Source: SUG2458 sp051872335 (GTDB lineage: Bacteria; Bacillota_I; Bacilli_A; RFN20; CAG-826). Taken from it: a DNA stretch of 14,729 nucleotides. Under the pieces are notes generated by a model that had not been told where the DNA came from, searched no databases, and saw only the letters and a list, made by a program, of their open reading frames with translations. The translations under genes were made by a program, and so were the position numbers. Location: positions 1 through 14,729 of the forward strand of contig JBJEDT010000012.1 in assembly GCA_051872335.1 (NCBI GenBank). The letters run 5' to 3'. Positions 13,946 through 14,729 of the stretch are shown piece by piece (the first letter of the stretch is position 1; each line of letters opens with the position of its first letter).

Positions 13946-14048
13946 ATATTTTTTTCCTCTTTCTACGTCCTGAGATTTTTTGGATTTTTCTCTCAGGACA
14001 ATTCGGTTATAACAGTGCGAACTGTTTTTAATAGAAAGGATTTTATTT

Positions 14049-14312
14049 ATGAAAGTGTTTGTTGTTACTTGTTCTTATTTTGACAAGTATAGTCAGAAGC
14101 GTAGAAGATACGTATTTGGTGCTGATGATGTAACTTTGGTTACTCCTTGTAAAAAGCGATCTAAAGAATTTAAATTTTTCAAAGATTATGAAAAAGCTGT
14201 TAGATTTGCTTCTTACTATAACAGGAATGGTTATGTTAATGGAATTAAGTATTGTAAAGTTCATTTATTTAATGACTTTTACAATGAACTTAAAACTGAA
14301 GCTGCTTATTAA
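14049..14312 (+). CDS. Small hypothetical protein, first gene of the plus-strand cluster
   Basis: This 87-residue protein does not belong to a family I recognise. The start has GAAAGGA with a suitable spacer. It reads as alpha/beta, with an N-terminal strand (MKVFVVTCSYF), a basic turn (KRRRY), a helix (about 44-60, F-K-D-Y-E-K-A-V-R-F-A-S-Y-Y) and a C-terminal strand and helix. There is no signal peptide or membrane segment. Three cysteines are present without a clear metal motif. It is divergent from the XRE regulator and followed by two further small genes in the same direction with good ribosome binding sites, as in early regions of phages or integrative elements. That context is inference. 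Confidence 0.8.
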   Translation: MKVFVVTCSYFDKYSQKRRRYVFGADDVTLVTPCKKRSKEFKFFKDYEKAVRFASYYNRNGYVNGIKYCKVHLFNDFYNELKTEAAY

Positions 14313-14328
14313 AGAAAGGAGTGAATTT

Positions 14329-14523
14329 ATGTTTTTTAAACCTAAAGAAATAAATATGGCTAAAAAACATGGCTATGGTTATTTACAAGAAAAATATTCA
14401 CAAAGTGAGAAAAAACTTGCTGCAGCTTGTAGAACAGGGAAGATGAAAAATGTTCGTAAAGCTATGAAAGAACATCACACTTATGAATATGCACTTTTAT
14501 ATAAGCAATATAAAAAGCATTAA
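14329..14523 (+). CDS. Small basic hypothetical protein
   Basis: This 64-residue protein is strongly basic (Lys, Arg and His rich) and helical, with an aromatic C terminus (Y-E-Y-A-L-L-Y-K-Q-Y-K-K-H). I do not recognise it. The start at 14329 is chosen because AAAGGAG lies eight bases upstream, immediately after the stop of the preceding gene (gap 16 bp); longer in-frame readings would overlap that gene in another frame. The charge suggests a nucleic-acid partner, but no DNA-binding fold is evident. It is part of the plus-strand cluster of small genes. Confidence 0.75.
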   Translation: MFFKPKEINMAKKHGYGYLQEKYSQSEKKLAAACRTGKMKNVRKAMKEHHTYEYALLYKQYKKH

Positions 14524-14540
14524 GAACTGGGGAAATAATT

Positions 14541-14729
14541 ATGAGTAAAGATTGTTGGGTTGAGAAAATTGATACAAATGGTAAAGGTGTTTGTATCCAT
14601 CACGCTGAATATATAAGTGAAGCAGTAAAGTTTGTTAAAGATTATGATCTTAAAGAAAATGAAAAACTTATTATTTGGCAAAATTGTGTTGGTAAAGTCT
14701 ATTATAGAACCTTTGATAATCAAGGAATT
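14541..14729 (+). CDS. Small hypothetical protein, truncated by the window edge
   Basis: An ATG with a GGGGAAA site upstream opens a frame that stays open for 63 codons to the end of the window, 17 bp after the previous gene. The visible part is soluble and alpha/beta, with a helix (about 26-37, I-S-E-A-V-K-F-V-K-D-Y-D) followed by strands (L-I-I-W-Q-N and G-K-V-Y-Y). No family is recognised. The helix A-V-K-F-V-x-x-Y resembles A-V-R-F-A-S-Y-Y in the gene at 14049, and both are followed by a beta strand, so they could be distant paralogues; this is a weak impression. Confidence 0.7.
   Translation, partial: MSKDCWVEKIDTNGKGVCIHHAEYISEAVKFVKDYDLKENEKLIIWQNCVGKVYYRTFDNQGI

Larger units (their letters stand above)
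13702..14048. promoter_or_regulatory. Divergent control region with repeated sites and three inverted repeats
   Basis: This 347-bp region has no convincing full-length gene. The repeated site aagttcgNtatta lies at 13764-13776 and 13795-13807, 31 bp apart (three turns), with a weaker relative (ttcggtaaaa) at 13736. The 10-bp arms aacttcaatt (13716-13725) and aattgaagtt (13790-13799) bracket them. Further right are a long hairpin with 11-bp arms (13854-13864 with 13905-13915), a 9-bp-arm hairpin (13967-13975 with 13991-13999) and a 16-bp palindrome AACAGT-GCGA-ACTGTT (14011-14026). The minus strand also holds an 8-codon frame (13873-13847) with AGAAGGTGA upstream, whose TAG stop runs into a near-perfect TAGGAGGTGAC site. 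The arrangement suggests operators plus RNA-level control. Confidence 0.55.

Noticed and set aside
14011..14026. Plus-strand intrinsic terminator or SOS-like box (AACAGT-GCGA-ACTGTT then TTTT)
   Set aside because: The 6-bp stem with GCGA loop and T-run could terminate a plus-strand RNA, but no promoter for such an RNA is convincing. It does not match the known GAAC-N4-GTTC LexA box. It is kept only as a palindrome in the control region.
13820..14083. 87-codon plus-strand frame crossing the divergent control region
   Set aside because: It has no ribosome binding site, an odd Phe/Cys/Ser-rich composition, spans several hairpins and overlaps the well-supported start at 14049.
14520..14723. Minus-strand frame opposite the last small gene, and similar antisense frames at 360-816, 1642-1968, 5431-5622, 7097-7300 and 14043-14264
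   Set aside because: Composition is low-complexity and typical of shadow frames, they lack ribosome binding sites, and they lie opposite well-supported genes.

Overview
The window is a compact, AT-rich stretch of a low-GC Gram-positive type chromosome (Bacilli / Erysipelotrichia / Mollicutes-related lineage). Support for this comes from long runs of co-oriented genes with GGAGG-type ribosome binding sites, a lipobox substrate-binding protein, a NupNOPQ-like nucleoside ABC importer, a VanZ-family membrane protein and a purine riboswitch of the Firmicutes type. All main proteins read through with TGA as stop, so the standard bacterial code applies. No species can be named from the sequence alone.

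Layout, left to right. Almost everything up to 13.7 kb is on the minus strand, so transcription runs right to left. Positions 111-854 hold a solitary unrecognised protein with a weak PD-(D/E)XK-nuclease look. At 962-1038 is tRNA-His with its own promoter and terminator. At 1099-2525 are a Nudix hydrolase and a membrane-anchored protein of unknown function. At 2598-6365 is a salvage and cofactor cluster transcribed udk > galactokinase-like > flavin-reductase-like > nicotinamidase-like > prs, behind an extended -10 promoter that lies next to 11-bp tandem repeats. At 6463-12094 is a purine operon: guanine-type riboswitch > xpt > BMP lipoprotein > two-domain ATPase > two permeases. At 12216-13115 is a small VanZ / alkyltransferase-like pair.

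How the genes fit together. The riboswitch has a complete visible switching mechanism: aptamer, a 12-bp antiterminator pairing and an intrinsic terminator. It should shut down xpt and the nucleoside importer when guanine or hypoxanthine is plentiful. The next cluster phosphorylates uridine, makes PRPP (the co-substrate of Xpt) and deamidates nicotinamide. The two adjacent units therefore form one purine/pyrimidine/NAD salvage neighbourhood. I see no terminator between them, so read-through is possible.

The right end (about 13.2-14.7 kb) is different in style. An XRE-type repressor-like gene on the minus strand faces at least three small unrecognised genes on the plus strand. The ~350-bp region between them is unusually rich in inverted repeats, repeated operator-like sites and tiny reading frames with good ribosome binding sites. 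This resembles the control region of a prophage or integrative element whose body lies beyond the window. No integrase, replication, structural or mobilisation gene is visible, so the nature of the element is inference. This region is the best place to look for something undescribed.
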